From positions 124,001-188,000 of the forward strand of contig JAHHIA010000010.1 of assembly GCA_019359045.1 (NCBI GenBank): 64,000 nucleotides of DNA, given 5' to 3'. A program made the position numbers and the translations under genes. The notes beneath the pieces were generated by a model, which worked only from the letters and a program-made list of their open reading frames with translations, did not search any database and was not told where the DNA came from. Below are positions 24,961-34,184 of the stretch, one piece after another (within the stretch, counting starts at the first letter, position 1; each line of letters starts with the position of its first letter). The DNA comes from Scytolyngbya sp. HA4215-MV1 (GTDB lineage: Bacteria; Cyanobacteriota; Cyanobacteriia; Leptolyngbyales; Leptolyngbyaceae).

Positions 24961-27900
24961 ATGACCGAGCGTGTTTCATCGCCCACCCTTCTAACCTTAG
25001 AGCAAGTCCTCGATCGCAATCCTCTCATCGTTTCTCCAGCCCGCCCCATTCTTGATTTACTCAGCTTAATGGGTCGATCGGGTAACTTGCTCAGAACCAA
25101 CCATTCGACCCCTCATTTGCCTACGCCTGCGCAGGCTAGCTGTGCTCTCGTGATGCAAGATGCTCAGTTGCTGGGAATCTTGACCGAGCAGGATTTGGCG
25201 CGTTGGGTGGAACTTGGTCGTAGTCTGGAGGGGGTAACCGCGGCTGAAGTAATGACGAATCCTGTCATTACATTGCGTCAGGCGGATGGTTGGGAGGTTT
25301 TTACTGCGTTCAATTTATTTCGTCAGCACCAGATTTGCCACTTGCCGGTGATGGATATCCATAACCAATTGGTTGGGGTTGTGACCCAGAGCCAGATTGT
25401 GCAGGCATTTAATCCTGCTGAATTATGTTCACTGATTACGCAGCTCAAGCAAACGGTGGATGACAGGGATATCGAACTTCAACAAGCAACCTTGCAATGT
25501 CAGCAACTTGCCCAAGCCCTGGAAGCTAGTGAATCCCGTCAGCAATCATCGGCAACACAGCTCCAAGCGGTGCTGAAGAACGCCCGAACCGCGATTACTC
25601 GGTTGCGGTTATTTGCAGACGATACCTGCGAGATTGATTATTGTTCTCCAGGCTGTGCAGCGGTTTATAGTTACACGGATGTAGAACTGCTGGCAGACCC
25701 GTGGTTGTGGCGATCGCGAGTGCTGCCAGAAGATTGGGAAAACGTCCTTCAACCCAGCTTTGAACATATTTTTGCGGAGCGTCCTATCACGGTTGAGTTT
25801 CGCTTTTTACGTCGAGATGGCAGTATTTGCTGGCTTTCGGAAACCATTACTTCCTCTTGGGAGGAATCGAGTGGTTTCTGGATAGTCACTAAGGTGGCGT
25901 TGGATATCAGTGAGCGTAAGCAGATTGAGGAAAAAGCCCAGAAGGCTTTGAAAAATTTGGAACAGTCCAATCTCTCTTTAAAGATTAGCAATTGTGAATT
26001 GCAATCTTTGGTAGCGGAGCAACAGGTTCTTGAGGCTGAGCTTCGGCAGCAGAATCAGCAATTATTAGTTGAACGACAGCGCTATCAAGATTTATTTAAT
26101 TTTGCACCGGATGGATATGTCGTCACTGATCTGGCAGGCAAGATTCAAGAAGCGAATCAGGCGATCGCTAGGCAACTCTCCACCGATGTGGAATTTCTGA
26201 TTGGCAACTTGCTGATCAATTTCATTCCTCTGTCCGATCGTCGCACATTGCGCACTCGCTTAAATGATTTCTTATCAGCGCAACTGCAACCTTGGCAACA
26301 GCAATCTTGGCAATTGTATCTAGAACCTCGTCATGGAAGACCTTTTGCAGCGGAAGTGAGGGTTGCACCGATATGTAATGGCTCACATGAATTGGTCGCG
26401 CTACGTTGGTTGGTTCGCGACATCACTGAGCGCATCCAGGCAGAAACGTTACGAGATCTGCAAAGCTTTTTGATCCAGAACCTTGCAGAAGGGGTGTGCC
26501 TGGTGCGGGCCGTGGATGGGGTGATTGTTTACACCAATCCCAAACTTGACCAAATTTTTGGTTACGAGATGGGAGAACTGATTGGGCAGCCTGTTTCAAA
26601 GCTGAACTATGACGATGGAATTGTTAAACCTGAGACGGTTTACCGAGAGATTGCAAACCAACTTGACACTTATGGCACCTGCACTTGCGAAGTGCGAAAC
26701 GTCAAAAAAGATGGCACGCCCTTTTGGTCTCAGATTTGGGTAGTTCGGTTTGAGCATCCTGATCATGGCCTGGTGAATGTGGGTGTGCAGGCAGATATCA
26801 GCGATCGCAAACAAATTGAATTAGAACGACAGCAGGCAGAACAAGCGCTACAAGCAAATGCTGCCCAGCTAAAACTGGCGCTAGAAGCGGCTCAGATGAG
26901 TACCTGGGAATGGGATTTGCTGACCAATCGAGCCACTTTTTCGGAACATTTGGGACCTGTGTCGGGATTGCCTTTGGGAAGTTCCTATCCCGATTACGAT
27001 GCTTTCCTCAATGCGGTTCACCCAGACGATCGCGATTTTGTGCATCAATCACATTTGCTAGCGCTCAACGGTTCGGAGTATGCGATTGAGTTTCGTATGT
27101 TCTGGTCGGATGGCTCTATTCACTGGCTCAGTAATCGAGGGCATGTCTATTGCAATGAGCAAGGGCAACCTGTGCGTATGCTTGGGATCGCGATGGATAT
27201 TACCGATCGCAAGCTTACAGAAGAGGCTTGGCAACGATCGGAAGCAACGCTGAGCGATATTTTGAATACGACGATCGCTGCGATTGCTCGCTGGTATGTA
27301 TTTCCTGATTACCGGGTTGAGGTAGAGTACCGCTCTGCTGGATGCGAACAGGTGTTCGGTTATACTGCTGCCGAAATGATGGCAGATCCGAACCTGTGGC
27401 TGTCGCGAGTGTTGCCCGAAGACATGGAAGCCATGAGTTCTTCGGGGTTTCAAAATATCTTTGCCCAACGCCCGGTCAATGTGGAGTATCGATTTTACGA
27501 TAAGGCAGGCAGCATTCGCTGGATTTCTGACACGCTCATGTCGCGCTATGACGCTGCCAACGAGTGCTGGGTCGTGACTTCGGTGGGAATTGATATTACC
27601 GATCGTAAGCAGGCAGAAGAAGCCCTGCGTCAGCGGGAACAAGAACTCAGAGCGTTGGTAGAAAATGCACCAGATATCATTTGTCGGTTCGACCACCAAT
27701 TTCGGTTTCGTTATGTCAATCCGCGGATTGTCGTTGAAACTGGCATTCCCATAGATGCCTGGATTGGTAAAACTGAACTCGAGATGAGCTACCCCGAGGC
27801 ACAAATTTTGCCCTGGTATCAGGTATTGCAACAGGTCTTTGATACGGGAAAAGAGTATGCCTATGAATCAGAACGTGCCTTCGTGAATGGCAAATTGAAA

Positions 27901-30900
27901 TATTGGTCTTCTCGACTGGTACCTGAATTTGCAGAAGATGGCTCGATTACTTCTGTGTTAGTGGTTTCACGCGATATCACCAGCCTCAAACAGGCACAGG
28001 CGGCATTGGTACGATCGGAAAGCCAATATCGGTTGCTGTTCGAGAATAATCCCAATCCCATGTGGATTTTTGATCCGAAAACAGGAATTTTTCTTGCGGT
28101 CAACCATGCTGCGATCGCTTACTACGGCTATTCGGAAACCGAATTTTTGAGAATGCGTGTGATTGACCTCTGCGCCCCCGAAGATTTCCCTAGCCTACAG
28201 ACAATTGAGACGGGAACTGCCTGGAAAACGATTCCTCATACTGTAGAGTGCAGACATCTTAAACAAAATGGTGACCTTATCTATGTTGAAATGAACTGCT
28301 ATCCCATCACTTGGGCAGATCAACTCGCTCATTTCACCCTAGCCAAAGATGTTACTGATCGCAAACGGGCAGAAGCCGAAATCCGCTTTCAGGCAAATCT
28401 TTTGAGTCAAGTACGTAATGCGATCATTGCGACTGATTTGAAAGGGCAAATTACCTATTGGAACCGCTTTGCCGAAACCCTTTATCAGTGGACTGCGCCA
28501 GAAGTGCTGGGACGATCGGTGATGGAAATGCTGGTGCCCACCGAGCAACGCAGCCAAATTGCGATTGAATTTAGCGGGTTGCAACAAGATTTAAATATCG
28601 AAGGAGAAATTGTTTTACAACGCAAAGATGGCAGTGTATTGCCAGTCTTGGCTGCGACCGCAGCTATTCAAGATAACCAAGGACAACTGGTCGGCTTTGT
28701 CGGTGTTTCGGTAGACATCTCAGAACAAAAGCAGGCAGAAGAAGCCCTACGACGACAAGCAGAACGGGAACAGTTACTCAGGCTGATTACTCAACGAATT
28801 CGCCAATCCCTGGATGTGGAACAAATCCTGGCAACCACGGTAATCGAGGTACAACAGACACTCCAGGCAGATCGAGCTTTGATTTTGCGTCTATTTCTGA
28901 ATAACTCTGGCGAAACCTGTTCGGGACAAATTTTTCAAGAAGCAACTGCTCCCGATCTGCTTGCCCTTAAGCAGAGGGAGTGGTTTGATGTTTGCTGGCC
29001 CCGAAATTGTGAGGAATATTACCGCTTAGGGCAACCCCGAATTGTGACTACGACTGCGATCGGCGATCTCAACGCCTGCCTTGCCCAAATGATGGAGCAA
29101 ATTGGCGTGAAATCCAAAATTGTTGCGCCGATTGTTCAGACGCTAGAAGATGGATCGACTAAGATTTGGGGATTGTTGATTGTTCATGCCTGCTCCTCCG
29201 ATCGACAGTGGCAACATGCTGAAGCAGAATTTCTCCAACAAATCAGTAATCAATTAGCGATTGCGATTCAACAAGGGCAGCTTTACCAGCAGACGCAACA
29301 GCAAGCCCAGCGCGCGCAAACCCTGAACCGGGTTGTGCAAGCGATTCGCAATTCACTCGATCTCAATACCATCTTTTCCACGGCGGTGGCGGAAGTTGGG
29401 CGGTTGCTTCATATCACTCGTACCAATATCGTGCAATATTTGCCCGATCGCGGCATTTGGCTAACCGTGGCAGCCTATGATCAAGATGTTAGTTTGCCTA
29501 GCAAACTTGGCGTGGAAATTGCCGATCAAAACAATCCTTTGGCAGCTCGCCTGAAACGATTTGAAGTGGTGCAAATTGACGACACAGACCAGCTAACAGA
29601 TGACGTAAATCGGGAATTGGCACAGTCTTTTCCAGGTTCCTGGTTACTGGTTCCGCTCAAGGTTGAGCAGCAACTTTGGGGCAGTTTGAGTCTGTCAAAA
29701 TTCTGTCCCTCAATCTGGAAAGACTTTGAGGTCGATCTGGTCTTGGCTGTGGCAGATCAACTGGCGATCGCGATTCAGCAAGCAAATTTGTACCGTCGTC
29801 TCCAGATTGAATTAACGGAACGCAAATATGCGGAAAAGGCGCTCCGAAATAGCGAAGCTCGCTTTCGGAAGACGTTTGCTGATGCCCCGATCGGAATGGT
29901 GTTGAGCGATTTGCGAGGGCAAATTGTGCAGGTCAATCGGGCACTATGCCAGATGTTGGGTTACAGCGAGCCTGAACTGACCCAACTCAATCTCAATACT
30001 TTGATTCACCCCGACGATCCCGAGCTTGACTCAGGGCTCCTTCAGCAACTCTTCAACCGTGAATTGCCACTCTATCGGTTAGAAAAACGATTACTCAAAC
30101 AAAATGGCGAGGTGGTATGGGTCAGTCTAACTGCGGGACTATTGCAAGAACCGAGCACTGGTAGCCTCTACTGCCTCCGCATGTACGAAAATATTACTGA
30201 GCGCCGCACCATGGAGCAGATGAAAGATAACTTTATCTCTGTGGTCAGCCATGAACTCCGTACACCCCTCACCTCGATTCGGGGAGCGTTGGCACTCTTG
30301 GCAACGGGGCAACTCGGTAGTTTCTTACCAGAGGGACAAGAACTCATCACGATCGCGACCGCTGAGTCACAACGCTTAGGTCGCCTGGTCAACGATATTT
30401 TGGATCTGGAACGCATTAAATCAGGACATATTTCTCTTGTTAAAGAGGTTTGTCGGGTGCAAGACTTAATTGCTCGTTCGATTGAAAGCATTCGCCCGAT
30501 CTCAAAGGAAGCCCAAATTTATCTGGAAGTTTCCTCTGTGGATGAGCAAGTTTGGGCAGATAGCGATCGCATCATTCAAACCCTTACGAACTTGTTGAAT
30601 AATGCAATCAAATTTTCTAACCCAAATAGTACGGTTTGGGTCACTGCAGAAACTGTAACAGAAACGCTGGAACCTCCTGTGATCCCATTGTCGATGCCGC
30701 GATCGCTGCTTCTTTTTACTGTTCGAGATCAAGGAAGAGGCATTCCTGCAGATAAACTAGAAGCAATTTTCAAGCCCTTCGAGCAAGTTAGCGTCTCTGA
30801 TGCTCGCCAAAAAGGGGGAAGTGGGTTGGGTTTAGCCATTTGCCAAAGTATTGTCCAACAACACCAAGGTAAAATCTGGGCAACTAGCACGCTGGGGCAA

Positions 30901-30942
30901 GGGAGTAGTTTCTTTTTCACCTTGCCGAAGGAGACACCATAA
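24961..30942 (+). CDS. Giant sensor histidine kinase (CBS2-PASn-GAF2-PAS-HisKA-HATPase)
   Basis: One uninterrupted frame of 1993 aa, no membrane helices. Approximate order: CBS pair 15-150; coiled coil; PAS repeats from about 190 to 1260 (about eight units, most ending in a D(I/V)(T/S)(D/E)RKQ-type PAC motif); GAF 1 at about 1275-1440; GAF 2 at about 1450-1610; a further PAS 1620-1750; HisKA with His1764 in VVSHELRTPLTSI; HATPase with NNAIKFS, DQGRGI and GSGLGLAI. GAF 1 carries DVCW (Cys1345) and NACL (Cys1373) at positions matching the two chromophore cysteines of DXCF cyanobacteriochromes, though Leu follows the second Cys instead of His; GAF 2 lacks them. There is no receiver, so it should signal to a separate regulator. 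The repeated PAS units suggest growth by internal duplication. Confidence 0.93.
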   Translation: MTERVSSPTLLTLEQVLDRNPLIVSPARPILDLLSLMGRSGNLLRTNHSTPHLPTPAQASCALVMQDAQLLGILTEQDLARWVELGRSLEGVTAAEVMTNPVITLRQADGWEVFTAFNLFRQHQICHLPVMDIHNQLVGVVTQSQIVQAFNPAELCSLITQLKQTVDDRDIELQQATLQCQQLAQALEASESRQQSSATQLQAVLKNARTAITRLRLFADDTCEIDYCSPGCAAVYSYTDVELLADPWLWRSRVLPEDWENVLQPSFEHIFAERPITVEFRFLRRDGSICWLSETITSSWEESSGFWIVTKVALDISERKQIEEKAQKALKNLEQSNLSLKISNCELQSLVAEQQVLEAELRQQNQQLLVERQRYQDLFNFAPDGYVVTDLAGKIQEANQAIARQLSTDVEFLIGNLLINFIPLSDRRTLRTRLNDFLSAQLQPWQQQSWQLYLEPRHGRPFAAEVRVAPICNGSHELVALRWLVRDITERIQAETLRDLQSFLIQNLAEGVCLVRAVDGVIVYTNPKLDQIFGYEMGELIGQPVSKLNYDDGIVKPETVYREIANQLDTYGTCTCEVRNVKKDGTPFWSQIWVVRFEHPDHGLVNVGVQADISDRKQIELERQQAEQALQANAAQLKLALEAAQMSTWEWDLLTNRATFSEHLGPVSGLPLGSSYPDYDAFLNAVHPDDRDFVHQSHLLALNGSEYAIEFRMFWSDGSIHWLSNRGHVYCNEQGQPVRMLGIAMDITDRKLTEEAWQRSEATLSDILNTTIAAIARWYVFPDYRVEVEYRSAGCEQVFGYTAAEMMADPNLWLSRVLPEDMEAMSSSGFQNIFAQRPVNVEYRFYDKAGSIRWISDTLMSRYDAANECWVVTSVGIDITDRKQAEEALRQREQELRALVENAPDIICRFDHQFRFRYVNPRIVVETGIPIDAWIGKTELEMSYPEAQILPWYQVLQQVFDTGKEYAYESERAFVNGKLKYWSSRLVPEFAEDGSITSVLVVSRDITSLKQAQAALVRSESQYRLLFENNPNPMWIFDPKTGIFLAVNHAAIAYYGYSETEFLRMRVIDLCAPEDFPSLQTIETGTAWKTIPHTVECRHLKQNGDLIYVEMNCYPITWADQLAHFTLAKDVTDRKRAEAEIRFQANLLSQVRNAIIATDLKGQITYWNRFAETLYQWTAPEVLGRSVMEMLVPTEQRSQIAIEFSGLQQDLNIEGEIVLQRKDGSVLPVLAATAAIQDNQGQLVGFVGVSVDISEQKQAEEALRRQAEREQLLRLITQRIRQSLDVEQILATTVIEVQQTLQADRALILRLFLNNSGETCSGQIFQEATAPDLLALKQREWFDVCWPRNCEEYYRLGQPRIVTTTAIGDLNACLAQMMEQIGVKSKIVAPIVQTLEDGSTKIWGLLIVHACSSDRQWQHAEAEFLQQISNQLAIAIQQGQLYQQTQQQAQRAQTLNRVVQAIRNSLDLNTIFSTAVAEVGRLLHITRTNIVQYLPDRGIWLTVAAYDQDVSLPSKLGVEIADQNNPLAARLKRFEVVQIDDTDQLTDDVNRELAQSFPGSWLLVPLKVEQQLWGSLSLSKFCPSIWKDFEVDLVLAVADQLAIAIQQANLYRRLQIELTERKYAEKALRNSEARFRKTFADAPIGMVLSDLRGQIVQVNRALCQMLGYSEPELTQLNLNTLIHPDDPELDSGLLQQLFNRELPLYRLEKRLLKQNGEVVWVSLTAGLLQEPSTGSLYCLRMYENITERRTMEQMKDNFISVVSHELRTPLTSIRGALALLATGQLGSFLPEGQELITIATAESQRLGRLVNDILDLERIKSGHISLVKEVCRVQDLIARSIESIRPISKEAQIYLEVSSVDEQVWADSDRIIQTLTNLLNNAIKFSNPNSTVWVTAETVTETLEPPVIPLSMPRSLLLFTVRDQGRGIPADKLEAIFKPFEQVSVSDARQKGGSGLGLAICQSIVQQHQGKIWATSTLGQGSSFFFTLPKETP

Positions 30943-30987
30943 GCCTGTTAATATTCAATTGCTCCCGGCTGAATGTGATTATTGTTC

Positions 30988-31008
30988 AATCCGTTTTTTT
31001 AAAGGATT
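30988..31008. terminator. Weak hairpin between convergent kinase genes
   Basis: AATCC (30988-30992) and GGATT (31004-31008) enclose a T-rich loop and are followed by TATTTTT. It lies between the stops of the giant kinase and the convergent REC-kinase and could end the plus-strand transcript. The stem is short. Confidence 0.3.
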
Positions 31009-31027
31009 TATTTTTGCGATTGAGCGA

Positions 31028-32158
31028 TTAGGTGAAACTTGCCAAATGCTGAATTCCTAAAGGCTCGGTGGGTAGCTCAATCGAAAATTCCGTCCAGCCT
31101 TTCTCACTTTTAACGTGTAAATTTCCTCGAAGTTGTTCAATTAGCTTTTTGACTATTGCGAGTCCCAACCCACTCCCTTCCTTCATTGCCCTGCGTTCTC
31201 CATTCACTCGGTAAAATCGTTCAAAAATGTAGGGAAGATCTAATTGAGAAATTTCTGCCTGATTGCGAATTAAAAAAGTAATCGCAGAGCCAGAATCAGC
31301 GGTTGTTGTGGCATAAACCCGAAAAATTATCTCTCCACCCTTGGCAGTATATTTGCAAGCATTATTTAAAAGTTCAGTTAACACCCTTCTTAAATTAATT
31401 GGATCGGAAACTAATCTTGGTAGGGGTTCTAAAATTTCAAATCTTAGAATTTGTTGTTCGTTTTGAGCACGAATTAGAAAGGAATTAATAAAATTAGAAA
31501 GATAAGGTGGAAGATCTAAAGTTTCTAAATTAAAAATTATCTCACCCATGACCAATCGTTGCCAATCTAATAAATTTTGAACCAGTTGGCAGCTATCTTC
31601 ACACGCGGATAAAGCAACATCAATATATCGCTGTCGATCTTGATCATGGGGGATGCTTTGCAAGAGTTGTAGCGCTAGTCGAATATTGCCTAATGGTGCA
31701 CGTAGGTCATGCGATATTTCGCAGAAAAAATCATCTTTGAGTAAACACAATTCTCGTAATTCTTGAATTTCTTGATGAAAATGTGCAAAGTGATTCTGTC
31801 TGGTTAATCTTGCAGAAACTGCTTCCAATAATTCTTGACGACGAAACGGTTTAATCAAATAATCATCTGCTCCCAGATTCATACCGATGCGAATTTCCTG
31901 ATGTTCGGCTTTTGCGGTCAAAAAAATAAATGGAATATTGGCAGTGGCAGGATCTTGCCGAACTTTGGTCAATACATCATAACCATCGAATTCGGGCATT
32001 TTGATATCGCAAAGAATGAGATCCGGCAGTTGCTCTTTCGCAATTTGGAGTCCGATCTGTCCAGCATTGGCACTAATGGTATGAAAACCCCCAGATTCAA
32101 GAATTCCTAAAATGTTTTGGCGAATCTCCTTTTCGTCTTCAATCACTAAGATATTCAT
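31028..32158 (-). CDS. REC-fused sensor histidine kinase
   Basis: A 376-aa protein with an N-terminal receiver (LVIEDEK, LILCDIKMPEFDG, IKPFRR; about 1-120), a short coiled linker, HisKA with phospho-accepting His150 in ISHDLRAPLGNI, and a HATPase domain (LLNNACKYTAKGG, GSGLGLAIVKKL). In the HATPase the usual DxGxG motif is replaced by RNQAEI, so ATP binding may be altered. Proteins of this order (receiver first) are cyanobacterial relay kinases controlled by another kinase. The receiver is closely similar to that of the neighbouring REC protein at 32422-33132, indicating a tandem duplication. The gene is convergent with the giant kinase. Confidence 0.9.
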   Translation of the reverse strand: MNILVIEDEKEIRQNILGILESGGFHTISANAGQIGLQIAKEQLPDLILCDIKMPEFDGYDVLTKVRQDPATANIPFIFLTAKAEHQEIRIGMNLGADDYLIKPFRRQELLEAVSARLTRQNHFAHFHQEIQELRELCLLKDDFFCEISHDLRAPLGNIRLALQLLQSIPHDQDRQRYIDVALSACEDSCQLVQNLLDWQRLVMGEIIFNLETLDLPPYLSNFINSFLIRAQNEQQILRFEILEPLPRLVSDPINLRRVLTELLNNACKYTAKGGEIIFRVYATTTADSGSAITFLIRNQAEISQLDLPYIFERFYRVNGERRAMKEGSGLGLAIVKKLIEQLRGNLHVKSEKGWTEFSIELPTEPLGIQHLASFT

Positions 32159-32421
32159 CGACCCCTCTTACCCGATGGTTGAGATAATTTCACAAAATAT
32201 AATTTCTAAGTTGATCACCCTGTTGAAATGATTGGTAAGGTTGAGCATTTAGGGACAGAAGCCACTATCTCTCCTGTTTAAGACATATCATCGCTACCTT
32301 TTAATTTTTCTCTCAAAAAAGTTAGAATAATTTATTTTTAAGTAAAATAGAGCATTAGAGATGAAGATAATTTCTGAATCTGGGGAAGTGTTAAAGTACT
32401 TGTATTTCCCAAAGAAATGAC

Positions 32422-33132
32422 CTAAAAAAGTTCTGGTTTTTGTTGCAGTAAATTAAAATTCTGTAATAGTCGTATGTTTTCAGGTGTTAGTAAACTTTGT
32501 AAATCAGAAACTTGATTGATGAGAGCAATTTCTTTAGAAAATTCTTCTTTTAAAATTGAAATGTAGTGCTCACGTTGCACTTCGGAACTGGCATTTTGTA
32601 GCATATGCAGAACCATTGTAATACTCGACAAAGGTTGACGAAGCTCTTCAGTCAAACGCTCTAGCAGTTTCGCCTGTGTGGAATTAAGTTGACGTAAATC
32701 GTTTAGCTTATTTTGTAACTCTTCACTTTGTTGCCGTTCCTTGAGATATTGCTGAGTTGTGATTCGTTTTCTCTCGAGTCGAGCTGCGATCGCATCTAGC
32801 AAATCAGTCCGTCGGAATGGCTTGGTAATATAATCATCTACCCCCAAATTCATTCCTTGGCGAAAATCACTTGCTTCTGCCTTAGCGGTTAAAAAAATAA
32901 AAGGAATTTCGGCAGTCGCTGGATAATGGCTTAGAGCAGAAAACACACCGTAACCGTCCATATCAGGCATCATGATGTCACACAGAATAAGTTGAGGAAG
33001 ATGCTCTTTTGCCATCTGCACGCCAGTGGTTCCATTCCTGGCACTGATTGTTTGAAAACCACTTGATTCTAGAATTTCCAAAATGTTGGAAAGAATTGGT
33101 TTTTCATCTTCAATGACCAGAATTTTCCTCAT
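32422..33132 (-). CDS. REC protein with degenerate, histidine-less kinase dimerisation domain
   Basis: A 236-aa protein: receiver at about 1-120 (LVIEDEKPIL, LILCDIMMPDMDG, TKPFRR), then a long helical region in which LTEELRQPLSSITMVL matches the HisKA consensus SHELRTPL, except that the phospho-accepting His is Glu162. The HATPase domain is missing entirely. It therefore cannot autophosphorylate but could still dimerise or bind a partner kinase while its receiver takes phosphate. The receiver is very similar to that of the adjacent active paralogue (31028-32158). ATG 33132 has GGAG 8 nt upstream; a GTG three codons earlier is less likely. The reading frame is otherwise intact, so it is not obviously a dying gene. 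Confidence 0.82.
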   Translation of the reverse strand: MRKILVIEDEKPILSNILEILESSGFQTISARNGTTGVQMAKEHLPQLILCDIMMPDMDGYGVFSALSHYPATAEIPFIFLTAKAEASDFRQGMNLGVDDYITKPFRRTDLLDAIAARLERKRITTQQYLKERQQSEELQNKLNDLRQLNSTQAKLLERLTEELRQPLSSITMVLHMLQNASSEVQREHYISILKEEFSKEIALINQVSDLQSLLTPENIRLLQNFNLLQQKPELF

Positions 33133-33483
33133 GCAATTCACTCCTTGTCAATCAAACAAGATTCTTAGAACTTACACATTTGCACCTGATTGACTGACAA
33201 ATCTTCGGCTTTTGACTCTCATATGCTCTGCTCTAGTATCCCAGCTTGGTAATCTGCTGCTTTCCGATGGCGCTGAGCAAGCATCGTTCCTCAAACGTTT
33301 TTCGGACAGAATCCGGTAGAACCCGGCAGAATTCAAGAATTTTTAGAGCTTTGTCAATGAACCAGCTTTTTCTTTCTCTCCCAATCTTGACAGAATTTTG
33401 GTGGGAACGACTGAGTTTGGGGAAAAAGATGAAAACAATGTTTCTGTATAAAAAATAACAAAATATTGGTTGACATCAACTTA

Positions 33484-33503
33484 TTGATCAGTTAACTGAT
33501 CAA
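33484..33503. promoter_or_regulatory. Perfect 20-bp palindrome
   Basis: TTGATCAGTTAACTGATCAA is identical to its reverse complement. Uninterrupted 20-bp symmetry is typical of operators for TetR-, MarR- or CRP-like dimers and is rare by chance. No regulator gene of these families is in the neighbourhood and the nearest confident gene start (33132) is about 350 nt away. Confidence 0.5.
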
Positions 33504-33590
33504 GCACAGACCTGTTAACCCGATCGGGCTGTGGGATTGCCAGGAAAAACTGCCGGCAAAATCGTGCTTGCCAAGTCAAAACAGCGGCAA

Positions 33591-33608
33591 AGCCTCTGGC
33601 TGGTTTTT
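33591..33608 (+). terminator. Terminator-like hairpin with T-run in a gene-free region
   Basis: AGCC-TCT-GGCT followed by GG and six T on the plus strand. The stem is short (4 bp) but the layout is that of a factor-independent terminator with no gene in front of it, so it could end a small RNA. Confidence 0.3.
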
Positions 33609-34105
33609 TAGCAGATCTCGGACTAGGGAATCAGACGGTGGAATAGGATCAGCTGTTGGAAAAATCGTTGTTAGTTGGGTAGATGTTAATAAATACGAAT
33701 TCGTTTAAAGTTATTTCGCTTACTTCAACGAATGAATAGGGCATGCACACCGCAAATAATAAATATTATTTATCATATTCTTAGTTAGGTATCTTTTTGT
33801 CAAGTAATTTATAGTGATTCTTAAGCTTCCTTAAAGCCGCTGGACACGAAAATTTAATTATCTTGTAAAAAAAATACTGGGCAGGGGATGAGATCCTCTC
33901 AAAAGAACCATAACTTGTCACAATAGTTTCACAATTTTGAATCACAATTATGTTTTCTATTGCATTAAAAGAATCAAAACTTGGGGCTGTTATGAACCAG
34001 AAAGGTTTTCAAGATAAGGGATCGATAAGATTATGTATAAGAGCTATTTCGGTCTTGTGAATGAAGGCTTAATAGGTTAGAACCACACAGGCAACCGTTC
34101 TTCTG

Positions 34106-34126
34106 TGCTACCATCGAATGGTAGCA
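34106..34126. repeat. Perfect 9-bp hairpin
   Basis: TGCTACCAT (34106-34114), loop CGA, ATGGTAGCA (34118-34126). No T-run follows, so it is more likely an operator or RNA structure than a terminator. It lies 59 nt before the start of the frameshifted small gene. Confidence 0.45.
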
Positions 34127-34184
34127 ATAGATACGATTTCCACTTCTCATCCTTTTGGAAAATTCGATTCTATTTGGGTGATTT

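Larger units (their letters stand above)
33133..34184. other. Long non-coding stretch with palindromes
   Basis: More than 1 kb with no convincing gene; ORFs of 60-70 codons here have no ribosome site and unlikely composition. It does hold a perfect 20-bp palindrome (33484-33503), a hairpin followed by six T (33591-33608) and a 9-bp hairpin (34106-34126). It may contain the promoter of the REC protein and one or more small RNAs. Confidence 0.4.

Noticed and set aside
27058-27831. 257-codon minus-strand frame inside the giant kinase
   Set aside because: Long but fully antisense to a well-supported coding region; it arises from the PAS repeat codon pattern.
33246-33458. 70-codon frame in the non-coding stretch
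   Set aside because: No ribosome site and random-looking composition.
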